The notes beneath the pieces are model-generated. The model did no database searches, was not told the origin of the DNA, and saw only the letters and a program-made list of their open reading frames with translations. The position numbers and the translations under genes are program-made. This document shows positions 24,129 to 33,871 of a stretch of 64,000 bases of DNA, piece by piece. This DNA is from JAHEJA01 sp965656445 (GTDB lineage Bacteria > Pseudomonadota > Alphaproteobacteria > Rhodobacterales > Rhodobacteraceae), in NCBI GenBank assembly GCA_965656445.1, contig CBFHKO010000006.1, positions 1 through 64,000 of the forward strand. Direction: 5' to 3'. Every line of letters begins with the position of its first letter. The first letter of the stretch is position 1.

Positions 24129-26858
24129 TTAACCTAAGGACCACCAGCCCCGTCGTTTAGACTTCGGCTTTTCGGGGGCCGCTGGTGCCTCTTCGACAAT
24201 GGCTTCGGCCATGACAGGCTCGGCGACTGGTTCAGGTGTCGCAACTGGTTCAGGTGTTGGCTCAGGCGTTGGTTCGGCTACAGGGGCAACCTCGGCCACC
24301 GCAACAGGCTCCTTCACAGTTTCAACTGGCGCAACCTGTGCGACTGGTGCCTCTGCGGCTTCTGCGGCGGCCGCCGCCTCTGCCAGTTCTTTCTCTTTCT
24401 GAGCTTTGGTCTTGCGCGGTGCGCGTTTGCGTTTAGGTTTTTCAACAACCTCTTCGCTTTTGACCTCTTCCTCGCTCGGCTTTTCTATCACATCCCCCTC
24501 AGCGGAAGCCTCAGCCGTCTCTTCTACAGCTGCATCCGCCTTGGGCTTGCGTGACCGTGTGCGACGCGGCTTTTTCGCAGGCGCCGGAGCCTCTTCGGAC
24601 GCGTCAGCAACTGTCTCAGGTGTTTCCTGTTCTGCCGCCACTGGCTCAGATGGTGTTTCACTTTCACCTGTCTCTGAAACGGACGCTTCGCCTTCAGCAC
24701 CCACTACAGAGTCCTGCTGACCACCCTTGCGGCGACGACGCCGACGACGGCGTTTTTTCGGTTGCTGCTCACCGTCTTGAACCTCTGGTGTCTCTTCAGC
24801 CACTGTTTCGGCTTCTAGAGCTTCGTCATCGATTTGATCCATGAGCATTGTATCGACGGACACAACAGGCGCCGTTGGCTCGGGTACAATCCGTGTCGCG
24901 GTTTTGAATTTTTCAATAATGAAATCTGGGCTAACGAGGCTTGGATCGCCTTCAACACGCACGGACAAGCCATAGCGGGCTTCGATATGGGCAATATGTT
25001 CACGCTTTTGGTTCATCAAATAGTTGGAAATCCCAACAGGACATTTGACCAAAACCTCACGAGAGCGACGGCGCACGCCTTCTTCTTCGAGTTGGCGCAA
25101 AATGGAGAGGGCCAAGTTGTCATCAGAGCGGATCAACCCAGTTCCGTGACAATGTGGACAATCCTGTGTGGTTGCCTCGATCATGCCAGGGCGCAAACGC
25201 TGACGGCTCATTTCCAAAAGGCCAAAGCCCGAAATACGGCCCACTTGGATACGGGCGCGATCAGTTTTTAGCTTGTCTTTGATCCGCTTTTCGACCGCAT
25301 TGTTATTGCGACGCTCGTCCATGTCGATAAAGTCGATCACGATCAAACCAGCCAAATCACGCAAGCGCAATTGACGGGCCACTTCTTCTGCGGCCTCAAG
25401 GTTGGTTTTAAGAGCGGTTTCCTCAATGGACCCTTCTTTGGTCGCACGACCAGAGTTCACATCAACCGCAACCAAAGCTTCGGTCACGCCAATGACGATA
25501 TAGCCACCTGATTTCAGCTGAACAACGGGGTTGAACATAGAGCTGAGGTAGCTTTCAACTTGATAGCGCGCAAAGAGCGGTAAGGCCTCAGAGTAGTTTT
25601 TTACGTTTTTCGCATGACTTGGCATGATCATTTTCATGAAGTCTTTGGCAATGCGATAGCCACGTTCGCCTTCGACCAAAACCTCGTCAATGTCGCGATT
25701 ATAAAGATCGCGGATCGAGCGTTTGATCAAATCGCCTTCTTCATAGATTTTCGCAGGCGCAATGGATTGCAACGTCAACTCGCGGATTTGTTCCCACAAC
25801 CGTTGAAGATATTCATAATCGCGCTTGATCTCAGTTTTGGTGCGCATGGCACCCGCTGTGCGAATGATCAACCCTGCCCCTGTCGGGACATCAATTTCAT
25901 GAGCGATTTCTTTTAGTTTCTTGCGATCCGCCGCATTGGTGATTTTACGGCTGATGCCGCCGCCACGCGCTGTATTTGGCATAAGCACACAATAACGACC
26001 GGCAAGCGACAAATAGGTGGTCAATGCCGCGCCTTTGTTGCCGCGCTCTTCTTTGACAACTTGCACCAAAAGGATTTGGCGCACTTTGACAACTTCTTGA
26101 ATTTTGTAACGACGCGGACGGTGCTTGCGCACAGGGCGCAAATCATTTGTATCCTCATCATCTGCAACAGATTCTATTCCGTTGTCAGGTTCGTCCTCCG
26201 CATCGGAGGCATCTTCATCTTCGGATGCGTCTGTTGACGTTTCCTCAGATGTGTCTGGCTCAGCTTGTTCTGCTGGAGCGTCCTGCTCTTCTGAGGTAGT
26301 TTCTTCAACCACCGCTGGCTCGTCTGCCGCAACTGCTGTGTCCGTGACCGCATCCAATGAGGCCATATCCTCAAGATCGGCGTTTAGAGCCACATCTGAG
26401 CTATCATCCAAATCAATGGTTTCCATGCCGGTTGTATCGGCTGCTGGCAACTCTTTAACTTCTACCGCGTCATTGTTTTTGGCAGATTGTGCACGACCAC
26501 GACGACGACGGGGGCGCTTGGGCTTTTCGTCTTCTTCGTCTTGTTGGCGCTGTGCTTCTGCATAGGCGCGTTCTTCTTCCATCAAGGCTTCGCGATCAGC
26601 GACTGGAATCTGATAGTAATCAGGATGGATTTCAGAAAAGGCCAAGAAGCCATGACGATTTCCGCCATAGTCTACAAAAGCAGCCTGTAATGAAGGTTCT
26701 ACGCGCGTAACTTTTGCGAGGTAGATGTTGCCAGCTAGCTGGCGTTTGTTTTCAGATTCAAAGTCAAATTCCTCAACCTTGTTTCCATCCACCACAACAA
26801 CCCGAGTTTCCTCGGAGTGGGTGGCGTCGATAAGCATTTTCTTAGCCATATTATCCAT
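24129..26858 (-). CDS. rne: Ribonuclease E/G
   Basis: A 909-residue endoribonuclease at the core of the RNA degradosome. It has a split S1 domain (NIYLAKVTRVEPSLQAAFVDYG, about 43-64), interrupted by a long acidic insert of about 130 residues, as in other alphaproteobacteria. The catalytic DNase-I-like region contains LVVIDFIDM-like acidic residues, and the zinc-link CPHCHGTG lies near residue 570. The C-terminal third is low-complexity: RRRRRRR clusters, then Ala/Pro/Glu-rich tandem PEPV/TPEP units, which are the RNA- and partner-binding scaffold. The first ATG is used; a second, 9 nt later (MAKKML), matches homologues equally well. Confidence 0.95.
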   Translation of the reverse strand: MDNMAKKMLIDATHSEETRVVVVDGNKVEEFDFESENKRQLAGNIYLAKVTRVEPSLQAAFVDYGGNRHGFLAFSEIHPDYYQIPVADREALMEEERAYAEAQRQQDEEDEKPKRPRRRRGRAQSAKNNDAVEVKELPAADTTGMETIDLDDSSDVALNADLEDMASLDAVTDTAVAADEPAVVEETTSEEQDAPAEQAEPDTSEETSTDASEDEDASDAEDEPDNGIESVADDEDTNDLRPVRKHRPRRYKIQEVVKVRQILLVQVVKEERGNKGAALTTYLSLAGRYCVLMPNTARGGGISRKITNAADRKKLKEIAHEIDVPTGAGLIIRTAGAMRTKTEIKRDYEYLQRLWEQIRELTLQSIAPAKIYEEGDLIKRSIRDLYNRDIDEVLVEGERGYRIAKDFMKMIMPSHAKNVKNYSEALPLFARYQVESYLSSMFNPVVQLKSGGYIVIGVTEALVAVDVNSGRATKEGSIEETALKTNLEAAEEVARQLRLRDLAGLIVIDFIDMDERRNNNAVEKRIKDKLKTDRARIQVGRISGFGLLEMSRQRLRPGMIEATTQDCPHCHGTGLIRSDDNLALSILRQLEEEGVRRRSREVLVKCPVGISNYLMNQKREHIAHIEARYGLSVRVEGDPSLVSPDFIIEKFKTATRIVPEPTAPVVSVDTMLMDQIDDEALEAETVAEETPEVQDGEQQPKKRRRRRRRRKGGQQDSVVGAEGEASVSETGESETPSEPVAAEQETPETVADASEEAPAPAKKPRRTRSRKPKADAAVEETAEASAEGDVIEKPSEEEVKSEEVVEKPKRKRAPRKTKAQKEKELAEAAAAAEAAEAPVAQVAPVETVKEPVAVAEVAPVAEPTPEPTPEPVATPEPVAEPVMAEAIVEEAPAAPEKPKSKRRGWWSLG

Positions 26859-27263
26859 TTGCTCGCACTCAATATGTCGTTTGACGATGCAAACAACCGA
26901 TGTACGAGGTTTCTATTTAGGGCGAAGTTGGGCGCGCGGCAGAAAGTGCCACGAAGGGCACCTGCACTTTTAGAACTTACTCTCGCGAGCCTCATCGCGT
27001 TTCATCTCCGACAGCGTGCGCATCTTTGCGCTACGACTGCCCATTTATGGCCTGTCGCTGAGCGTACAGGGCAATTCCATTCACCACATGTTAAGTGGTT
27101 CTGTTGACCGGGCGTCAGATCAAATCTGGCTTTCGCGGAAAACAGTAAATCTATCTGGGTCTAAAGTTCCTAAAAAAGGCACTGACCTGTCACTCACTTA
27201 ATGACAGATCAGAGCAAAATACAATGGTGAAAAGCAATTTCGCCGTGTTTTTATCCGAAAGGT
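26859..27263 (-). promoter_or_regulatory. Long leader/promoter region upstream of rne, with hairpin at 26946-26961
   Basis: These 405 bp carry no convincing gene. About 90 nt before the rne start, GTGCC (26946-26950) and GGCAC (26957-26961) form a short stem, extended by flanking AAGTGC/GCACTT pairing. A structured leader would fit the known autoregulation of rne through its 5' UTR in enterobacteria. At 27182-27212 an 11-nt inverted repeat (CTGACCTGTCA against TGACAGATCAG, one mismatch) lies just beyond the end of the next gene and could be an operator or weak terminator. Confidence 0.4.
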
Positions 27264-28139
27264 CTAGTTTTCAAGCGCATTTAAACGTTTGATAAGGCTA
27301 GATGTATCCCACCGTCCACCGCCGAGCTTTTGCACGTCCTTATAAAATTGATCCACCAAAGCCGTCACAGGAAGGCTGGCTCCGTTGTCTTCTGCCGCCT
27401 GAAGCACAATGGCCAAATCTTTGCGCATCCAATCCACAGCAAAGCCATGATCAAAATGATCCGCAAGCATGGTTTCATAGCGGTTCGACATTTGCCAGCT
27501 ACCAGCCGCGCCCTGACTGATGACATCGACGACATCTTTTCCGTCCAATCCCGATTTTTGCGCAAAATGAAGCGCCTCAGACAATCCTTGCACCAACCCT
27601 GCAATCGCAATCTGATTGCACATCTTGGTTTTTTGCCCGGCTCCGCTCTCGCCAAGGCGACGGCAGATTTTGGAATAGACATCAATCACGGGGGCAACTG
27701 TGTCATAGGCCGCTTGATCGCCACCACACATGACCGATAGCACCCCATTTTCTGCGCCAGCTTGCCCACCAGAGATGGGCGCATCGACAAAGGACACACC
27801 CTGATCCTTGGACACAGAATAGAGTTCCTGCGTGACAGCGGCGGAGACTGTTGTGTGATCCACGAAAATGGCACCCGCCTCTAGTCCAGCAAAGGCCCCC
27901 TCTTCACCCAGACAAACAGAGCGAAGATCATCATCATTTCCAACGCAAGCAAAGACGATAGCACATCCTGTTGCGGCCTCTTTCGGAGTAAGCGCCATTT
28001 TACCCCCATGTTCACCAACCCAAGCCTCAGCCTTAGACGACGTGCGATTATAAACCGTAACGTCGTGACCAGCCGCTTGAAGATGCCCAGCCATCGGATA
28101 GCCCATGACGCCCAATCCCAAAAATGCAACTTTTGCCAT
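27264..28139 (-). CDS. Beta-hydroxyacid dehydrogenase (3-hydroxyisobutyrate dehydrogenase-like, NAD(P)-dependent)
   Basis: 291 residues. An N-terminal Rossmann fold (VAFLGLGVMGYPMAGHL, residues 4-20) is followed by the substrate motif FVDAPISGGQAGAENG near 118-133 and the catalytic lysine region GAGQKTKMCNQ near 167-177. The family includes 3-hydroxyisobutyrate, tartronate semialdehyde and glyoxylate/succinic semialdehyde reductases. The sequence alone does not fix the substrate, and there is no operon context. It is separated from the divergent acylase gene by a 110-bp promoter gap. Confidence 0.88.
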   Translation of the reverse strand: MAKVAFLGLGVMGYPMAGHLQAAGHDVTVYNRTSSKAEAWVGEHGGKMALTPKEAATGCAIVFACVGNDDDLRSVCLGEEGAFAGLEAGAIFVDHTTVSAAVTQELYSVSKDQGVSFVDAPISGGQAGAENGVLSVMCGGDQAAYDTVAPVIDVYSKICRRLGESGAGQKTKMCNQIAIAGLVQGLSEALHFAQKSGLDGKDVVDVISQGAAGSWQMSNRYETMLADHFDHGFAVDWMRKDLAIVLQAAEDNGASLPVTALVDQFYKDVQKLGGGRWDTSSLIKRLNALEN

Positions 28140-28249
28140 CGTAATTTCCTTTATTTTCTGTTTTTAGTACTTGTGACTCGCGGCTTGGGTTTAGGCAAGC
28201 CCGCAATGTTGTGACACTGATTATTCACAGAGAAAAACAGGACGTTTGG

Positions 28250-30718
28250 ATGCGCACGCTCTTTATTTGGACCTATCGGCTCATTGTTACTCTTATTGTT
28301 GTTGCCGTTTTAGGGGGCCTCGGAGTGTATTATCTCGCGTCACGGTCTTTGCCGGATTATGATAAAGCGATGGCTTTGGATGGTTTGACCTCGCCCGTGG
28401 ACATCGTGCGGGACACCGCCAATGTGCCCCATATCTTTGCCGAGAATAATGAAGATGTGTTTTTTGGCCTCGGCTACGCGCATGCCCAAGATCGGCTGTG
28501 GCAAATGTTTGTGATGCGCCGCACTGTTCAAGGCCGCCTATCCGAAGTCTTTGGCGAGCGCACATTAGAGGTAGACCGCCTCTTGCGGCGTCTTGATTTA
28601 TATACGCTGTCACAACGAAGTGTGTCAGCCCAAACTCCCAAAGCGCTTGCCCTCCTTGAGGCTTATGCGCGGGGGGTGAATGCACGCGTGCAAGAGGTGA
28701 ATGAAAACGCATTGGGTCGCGGAGCGCCCGAAATGTTTCTATTCCCTGCCCCGTTTGCGGCGTGGAGCCCTGCGGATAGTCTTGCAATTTTGAAATTGAT
28801 GAGCCTTCAGCTGAGTGGGCATTTGAAAGAAGAAGTCATTCGCGCCCGGACCTCGCTTGAGCTTGGGGATGAAATCCGGATTGATGATATTTTGCCAACG
28901 GTTCCGGGAAAAGGGATTATCACCCTGCCCGATTATGCGAATGTTGTGCCTATTGAGGGGCCGCGTACTGTGGCCTCTGTTTCACTTGGGGACCTCTCAC
29001 CAATTGCGCCACGCGGTCTTGCCGGGGCGTCAAACGCCTTTGCCGCCGCACCTGCACGCTCTGCCGCGGGTGGGACGCTGCTTGCCAATGATCCCCACCT
29101 CGGCCTTACGGCGCCGACCATTTGGTATCTGGCACGAATGGAGCTGGATACTGGTGGCGTCATTGGGGGAACTATTCCTGGGCTGCCTGCGGTTCTCACA
29201 GGGCGCAGTTCGTCGATTGGATGGGGGTTAACCTCGTCCTACCTGGATGATCAAGACATCCTTATGGAAGAGGTCAATCCCAATAACCCAAATGAATACA
29301 AGGGACTAGATGGATATATTCCATTCAAATCCAGACAATCCATTATCCGCATCAAAGGCCAATCCCCGCAAACCATTACCCTTCAGTGGAGCGAGAACGG
29401 TCCGATCCTTCCGATTGAAACCTTTGACCTCGCAGGCGTGACACCAACAGGACATGTCCCCGCGCTGAGTTGGTCCGCTCTCAGTGATCAAGACACTTCA
29501 TTCAGCTCTGGCATCGCATTGATGAAAGCGAAATCTGTGAGCGAGGCGTTAGAGGCGCTAAAAACCTATCAAGCGCCTGCGCAAAACATCACTCTAGTCG
29601 ATCAAAATTCAATCGCCATGAAAGCAATCGGGTTAATGCCCAAACGGGATCCAAATCACGTGACCCAAGGGCGCATGCCGAGCCTTGGATGGATGCCGCA
29701 GAACCGCTGGCAAGGGTATTTTGATTATTCCCAAACACCTGATGTCATTGATCCTGTGGATGGTATTCTAGGTAACACAAACAACAAAATCACGGATGCC
29801 GAATTTCCAAACCATTTCTCGTATAAATGGGGCGATAGTCAACGCATCCAACGCTGGGCGCGGTTGATGTCTGGGCGCAAAGTCCACACAAGAGAAAGCT
29901 TTATCGAAGCGCAATTGGACACAGTCAGCTATGCGGCGCGCACGCTTTTGCCATTGGTTGCCAAAGATCTTTGGTTCACAGGTGAAGCCGCCCCCGAAGG
30001 AACGATTGCCCGTCAACGTCAAACCGCGCTTGCGCTCTTGGCGGATTGGAACGGCGAAATGAATGAGCATATGCCAGAGCCTCTGATTTATGCGGCATGG
30101 ATGCGCAACCTTCAGGATCGGTTAATCCGCGATGACCTTGGCCCCCTTGCCGATAACTTCACTAATGTTGAGCCGCTGTTCATTGAACGGGTCTTTCGCA
30201 ATATTGAGGGTGCCTCAGCTTGGTGTGATATTCGTCAAAGTACGCCTATAGAAACCTGTCAGGATATCGCGCGCCTTGCTCTTGATGATGCTATTGTCTG
30301 GATCGTGGAAACCACAGGAACCAATGTGGATGCGGTCCGTTGGGGAGATGCGCATCAGGCCAAACAAGATCACCCTGTCCTCGGCACTGTGCCTGTGCTG
30401 CGCTATTTCGTGAACATTCGCCAATCAACGAGCGGTGGTGATCAAACCTTGATGCGTGGGAAAACATCTGGAACGGACCCTGATCCTTTTGCGAATGTCC
30501 ATGCGGCGGGATATCGAGGTGTTTATGATTTCGCCGATCCAGATAACTCTGTCTTTGTCACCTCAACGGGTCAATCAGGGCATTTCTTGTCACGGTATTA
30601 CGAAAACCTTGGGCAATTGTGGCGGCGCGGGGAATATGTGCCCATGTCCTTGGATGCGGATTTGGCCCGTGCGGCAGCTGTTGGGGTGACAAAGATTTCA
30701 CCCCGCCAGAGCGAGTGA
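28250..30718 (+). CDS. Penicillin acylase family protein (Ntn hydrolase)
   Basis: A self-cleaving amidase of 822 residues from MRTLFIW, a start chosen for its AGGA 7 nt upstream. Residues 8-30 form a membrane or signal helix. The alpha chain precedes the catalytic serine S261 in GASNAFA, after which LLANDPHLGL is the conserved beta-chain motif. The family covers penicillin G acylase, cephalosporin acylases and acyl-homoserine-lactone acylases such as PvdQ. A quorum-signal or N-acyl amide substrate is possible but not shown. The gene stands alone, convergent with hflX. Confidence 0.92.
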   Translation: MRTLFIWTYRLIVTLIVVAVLGGLGVYYLASRSLPDYDKAMALDGLTSPVDIVRDTANVPHIFAENNEDVFFGLGYAHAQDRLWQMFVMRRTVQGRLSEVFGERTLEVDRLLRRLDLYTLSQRSVSAQTPKALALLEAYARGVNARVQEVNENALGRGAPEMFLFPAPFAAWSPADSLAILKLMSLQLSGHLKEEVIRARTSLELGDEIRIDDILPTVPGKGIITLPDYANVVPIEGPRTVASVSLGDLSPIAPRGLAGASNAFAAAPARSAAGGTLLANDPHLGLTAPTIWYLARMELDTGGVIGGTIPGLPAVLTGRSSSIGWGLTSSYLDDQDILMEEVNPNNPNEYKGLDGYIPFKSRQSIIRIKGQSPQTITLQWSENGPILPIETFDLAGVTPTGHVPALSWSALSDQDTSFSSGIALMKAKSVSEALEALKTYQAPAQNITLVDQNSIAMKAIGLMPKRDPNHVTQGRMPSLGWMPQNRWQGYFDYSQTPDVIDPVDGILGNTNNKITDAEFPNHFSYKWGDSQRIQRWARLMSGRKVHTRESFIEAQLDTVSYAARTLLPLVAKDLWFTGEAAPEGTIARQRQTALALLADWNGEMNEHMPEPLIYAAWMRNLQDRLIRDDLGPLADNFTNVEPLFIERVFRNIEGASAWCDIRQSTPIETCQDIARLALDDAIVWIVETTGTNVDAVRWGDAHQAKQDHPVLGTVPVLRYFVNIRQSTSGGDQTLMRGKTSGTDPDPFANVHAAGYRGVYDFADPDNSVFVTSTGQSGHFLSRYYENLGQLWRRGEYVPMSLDADLARAAAVGVTKISPRQSE

Positions 30719-30734
30719 TCACATAAGCGTTCAA

Positions 30735-32006
30735 CTAAAGCCGATCAAAGCGTGACTTTTGTAGTCCCGTCCAATTGACCGTGAACACCGTTCCTTCGTC
30801 TTGAGAGGCCTCATCTAGGATAACACCTTGCTCATAGAGCCAGGCTCTGCGTTTACCATCGGCATAGGGGATGAGAACATCCTCACTAAAGCTTTCTGAA
30901 TTCAGCGCCTTGGCAATGGCCCCCAAGAGGTCATCGAACCCTGCCCCAGTGATGGCAGAAATTGCAAAGATATCGTCATCGCGATCCGCTTTGGTTTGAA
31001 CGGCGTCGCGGATATCCTCGTCCAACCGATCAATCTTGTTCCAAACCTCAATCACGGGGGTTTTGTCATTCACCCCAAGGTTTTCCATGATGGTGAGAAC
31101 ATCTGTTGATTGCTCTTCTGTCGCCTCATGTGAGATGTCGCGCACATGCAAAATGACATTGGCCGCCAAGACTTCTTCTAATGTTGCGCGAAAAGCGGCT
31201 ACCAGCTCCGTGGGAAGGTCAGAGATAAATCCAACCGTATCGGACAAAATAACATCCAAGCCATTTTCAAGTTTGACAGATCGCATCGTCGGATCAAGGG
31301 TCGCAAATAGCATATCCTTGGCCATGACATCTGCGCCCGTCAATCGATTGAAAAGCGTGGATTTTCCAGCGTTTGTATAGCCGACCAAAGCGACAATTGG
31401 ATAGGGAATTTTGGCCCGCGCTGCCCGGTGCAAAGTGCGTGTTTTTACAACCTTATCCAGCTGACGGCGCAGGCGCACAAGCTGTTCATCAATGGCGCGG
31501 CGGTCTGCTTCGATTTGCGTCTCGCCTGGCCCCCCAACAAAGCCCAATCCGCCCCGCTGCCGTTCAAGGTGGGTCCATGCGCGCACCAAACGGGTCCGCT
31601 GATAGGTCAAGGCGGCCATTTCCACCTGAAGCACACCTTCACGCGTCGCCGCACGATCCGAGAAAATTTCAAGGATCAAACCCGTGCGATCTAGGATTTT
31701 GACCTTCCATTCCTTTTCGAGGTTGCGTTGTTGAACGGGCGTCACAGGACCATCGATCAAGACAAGCTCTATTTCATTGTCTTGAAACATCGTCTTGAGC
31801 TCGTCCAACTTGCCCTTGCCAAACAATTTGCCAGGTTGCGGTTTGGGCAAAGGCACAATCGTGCCATCCACGACCTCAAGATTAGGAAGGGCATTCGCCA
31901 AAGAGACGGCCTCTTCTAATGCAGGGGCCGCCTTGCGACGATCACGATCGGATTTTATATCGGGATGCAGCACCCAAGCACGGGTGGCAACCCTATCATG
32001 TTCCAT
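30735..32006 (-). CDS. hflX: GTPase HflX
   Basis: A 423-residue ribosome-binding GTPase that splits or rescues stalled ribosomes. The N-terminal HflX domain carries ERQRGGLGFVGGPGETQIEADRR-type sequence. The G domain has G1 GYTNAGKST, the DTVGFI switch and the WNKID specificity motif. The ATG at 32006 overlaps the hfq stop (TGATG), so hfq and hflX are coupled, as in many proteobacteria. A TTG one codon earlier is less likely. Confidence 0.95.
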   Translation of the reverse strand: MEHDRVATRAWVLHPDIKSDRDRRKAAPALEEAVSLANALPNLEVVDGTIVPLPKPQPGKLFGKGKLDELKTMFQDNEIELVLIDGPVTPVQQRNLEKEWKVKILDRTGLILEIFSDRAATREGVLQVEMAALTYQRTRLVRAWTHLERQRGGLGFVGGPGETQIEADRRAIDEQLVRLRRQLDKVVKTRTLHRAARAKIPYPIVALVGYTNAGKSTLFNRLTGADVMAKDMLFATLDPTMRSVKLENGLDVILSDTVGFISDLPTELVAAFRATLEEVLAANVILHVRDISHEATEEQSTDVLTIMENLGVNDKTPVIEVWNKIDRLDEDIRDAVQTKADRDDDIFAISAITGAGFDDLLGAIAKALNSESFSEDVLIPYADGKRRAWLYEQGVILDEASQDEGTVFTVNWTGLQKSRFDRL

Positions 32007-32245
32007 CAATTCTGATCTTCACCTTCGTAAAGTGAAATGCTTTGTGATGGCATAATCGTTGAGATTGCGTGTTTATAAACCAACTGCGATTGTCCGTCAC
32101 GGCGCAAGAGAATGCAAAAATTGTCAAACCATGTCACAACGCCTTGTAATTTAACGCCGTTGATGAGGAACACAGTGACAGGAATTTTTGTTTTGCGCAC
32201 ATGGTTTAGAAATGCGTCTTGAAGGTTTTGACGATCGGATGCCAT
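32006..32245 (-). CDS. hfq: RNA chaperone Hfq
   Basis: A 79-residue Sm-like protein. The Sm1 motif spans NLQDAFLNHVRKTKIPVTVFLINGVKLQG-type sequence and Sm2 is YKHAISTI. The distal and proximal RNA-binding residues (Q8, F42-like NF, YKH) are present. Hfq helps small RNAs pair with mRNAs. The ATG follows AAGG at 8 nt, and the gene precedes hflX in an operon after trkAH. Confidence 0.97.
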   Translation of the reverse strand: MASDRQNLQDAFLNHVRKTKIPVTVFLINGVKLQGVVTWFDNFCILLRRDGQSQLVYKHAISTIMPSQSISLYEGEDQN

Positions 32246-32356
32246 TTTGTATGCCTTTTTTTCTTATGTGGTTGCACGACCTTTAGTCAGGCTGCGACCT
32301 AGCAGCCATCCTTTGGTGATACAAGCACAACTCTTACTTATCGTCCATTAAAATAT

Positions 32357-33868
32357 TCAAGACCGCCACAGCGATGGCGAGACGAGAGCGATCACAACGA
32401 GGATTTCAAGACGTCCCAATATCATGGTCAGGGCAAGCACAGCTTTCGACATCATAGGCAATTGCGCAATGCTGTCCAGCTCAATTTGGACCATATCAAT
32501 CAAAGGGCCGGTCGTCGACAATCCTGCAATACAAAGGACCAAGGCATCCTCAAAGGACAATCCAAGGAGCGCAAAGACAAGTGTATTCACCGACAGTGTC
32601 ACTACAAAGAGCATGAAAAAGACCCATGCGATGAATGATCCGCTCAATAGGTCGTTGCGCAAATGTTTCTGTTTTCCGCCAACGGAATTTGGATAAACTA
32701 ACACTTCCATTTCACGATCTGCATTCAAATAGAGCGCATAGACCCGCAGCAATTTAACCCCGCCCGCCGTTGTCGCAACGCCTCCACCAACCAATGCAAG
32801 GCCCAAAAAGATAACGCCTGGGGTTTCCATTCCAGACCAAAGCTGTGCATCCCCCCAATGCATGCTTTGAAACCCTGTCGTGGTCAAAAACGAAACCACC
32901 GTGAACACGCTTCCCCAAAGAGCCGCCAAGCCATTGATCACTTGATCCTTATCATTCAGCTCAAAAGCCCCGATCCAGTGGCGCAAGAATAACAAGAGCG
33001 GCAAGCCGACACAAATCACAAAGGCAAGCCGAATTTCTGGATCATCGCTGAGGCGATCTTTACGACCAAAGGTCCGATTATCGCTGAATGTGTGATGAGA
33101 TAAGGCAAAGATGAAAAAGGCCATAATAATTGCCTCGCCGACCCAATTGGGTGTCACGCTGCCAACGTCACTCATCGATATGCCACTTGTGGACATGACG
33201 GACATGGCCGTCACGAAGGCGTTCAACCCTTGGTTACCAGACATAACCAACAGCACCCATAGGATAAGGGTTAAGCCCGAATAGGCTGGGATCAAGATGT
33301 CAACATTTCGCTTTAAATACCGCGCCATTTCGCTAGAGGTTGCGAAATTATATTGGCGTCGCCCGACACCTGATTTACCAGCAGCCGTTACCTCAAATCC
33401 ACCAAGGTTCATTGGCGCCAATATCGCAGCCGCCGCTACCCACATGATACCGCCCCCAAGCCAGCCCACGATGGCTCGCCACAGATGCTGTGTCTCGCTC
33501 AACCGATCAACGTCATAGGTGCGAAATCCTGTCGTGGTGAAGGCGCTCACCATATCGATATAGGCTGAGCTGAAAAACGTATTTCCAATGGCCTCGCTAA
33601 AGGGAATAGCCAAGTAAAATGGCAAGATCAGAAATCCAATCAACAAAGAACCTAACTGACGCACACCTGTGAGTTCAAAGTGACGGTTTGAGGCCGCCAT
33701 CACGACCATAACCAAGGCCAAAAGCCCAAGAAGCGCGCTATAGCCAAACATGCGGGCTTCGTGAAAACTTTGATTAACGATGGCGTATCCTGCGGGCACA
33801 AACATCGACACTGCGCAAATTCCCCAGAGAAGGAAAAACAGAGGCAGATGATAGAGGCGCATCAGCAT
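32357..33868 (-). CDS. trkH: TrkH-family potassium uptake protein
   Basis: A 503-residue membrane subunit of the Trk potassium system. It has four repeated pore segments with selectivity-filter-like loops, for example AFTTTGFRTY near 110, STSGISMSDVG near 225 and TTTGFQSMHWG near 330, and the conserved GLSTTGPL in the last repeat. The gene follows trkA by 3 nt. The TrkA regulator sits on this channel inside the cell. Confidence 0.94.
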   Translation of the reverse strand: MLMRLYHLPLFFLLWGICAVSMFVPAGYAIVNQSFHEARMFGYSALLGLLALVMVVMAASNRHFELTGVRQLGSLLIGFLILPFYLAIPFSEAIGNTFFSSAYIDMVSAFTTTGFRTYDVDRLSETQHLWRAIVGWLGGGIMWVAAAAILAPMNLGGFEVTAAGKSGVGRRQYNFATSSEMARYLKRNVDILIPAYSGLTLILWVLLVMSGNQGLNAFVTAMSVMSTSGISMSDVGSVTPNWVGEAIIMAFFIFALSHHTFSDNRTFGRKDRLSDDPEIRLAFVICVGLPLLLFLRHWIGAFELNDKDQVINGLAALWGSVFTVVSFLTTTGFQSMHWGDAQLWSGMETPGVIFLGLALVGGGVATTAGGVKLLRVYALYLNADREMEVLVYPNSVGGKQKHLRNDLLSGSFIAWVFFMLFVVTLSVNTLVFALLGLSFEDALVLCIAGLSTTGPLIDMVQIELDSIAQLPMMSKAVLALTMILGRLEILVVIALVSPSLWRS

Positions 33869-33871
33869 GGC

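Noticed and set aside
24199..24720. Plus-strand Ser/Ala/Thr/Gly-rich frames
   Set aside because: They are antisense shadows of the low-complexity C-terminal region of rne.
26125..26565. Plus-strand Ser-rich frame of 146 codons
   Set aside because: It is antisense to the acidic insert of the RNase E S1 domain.
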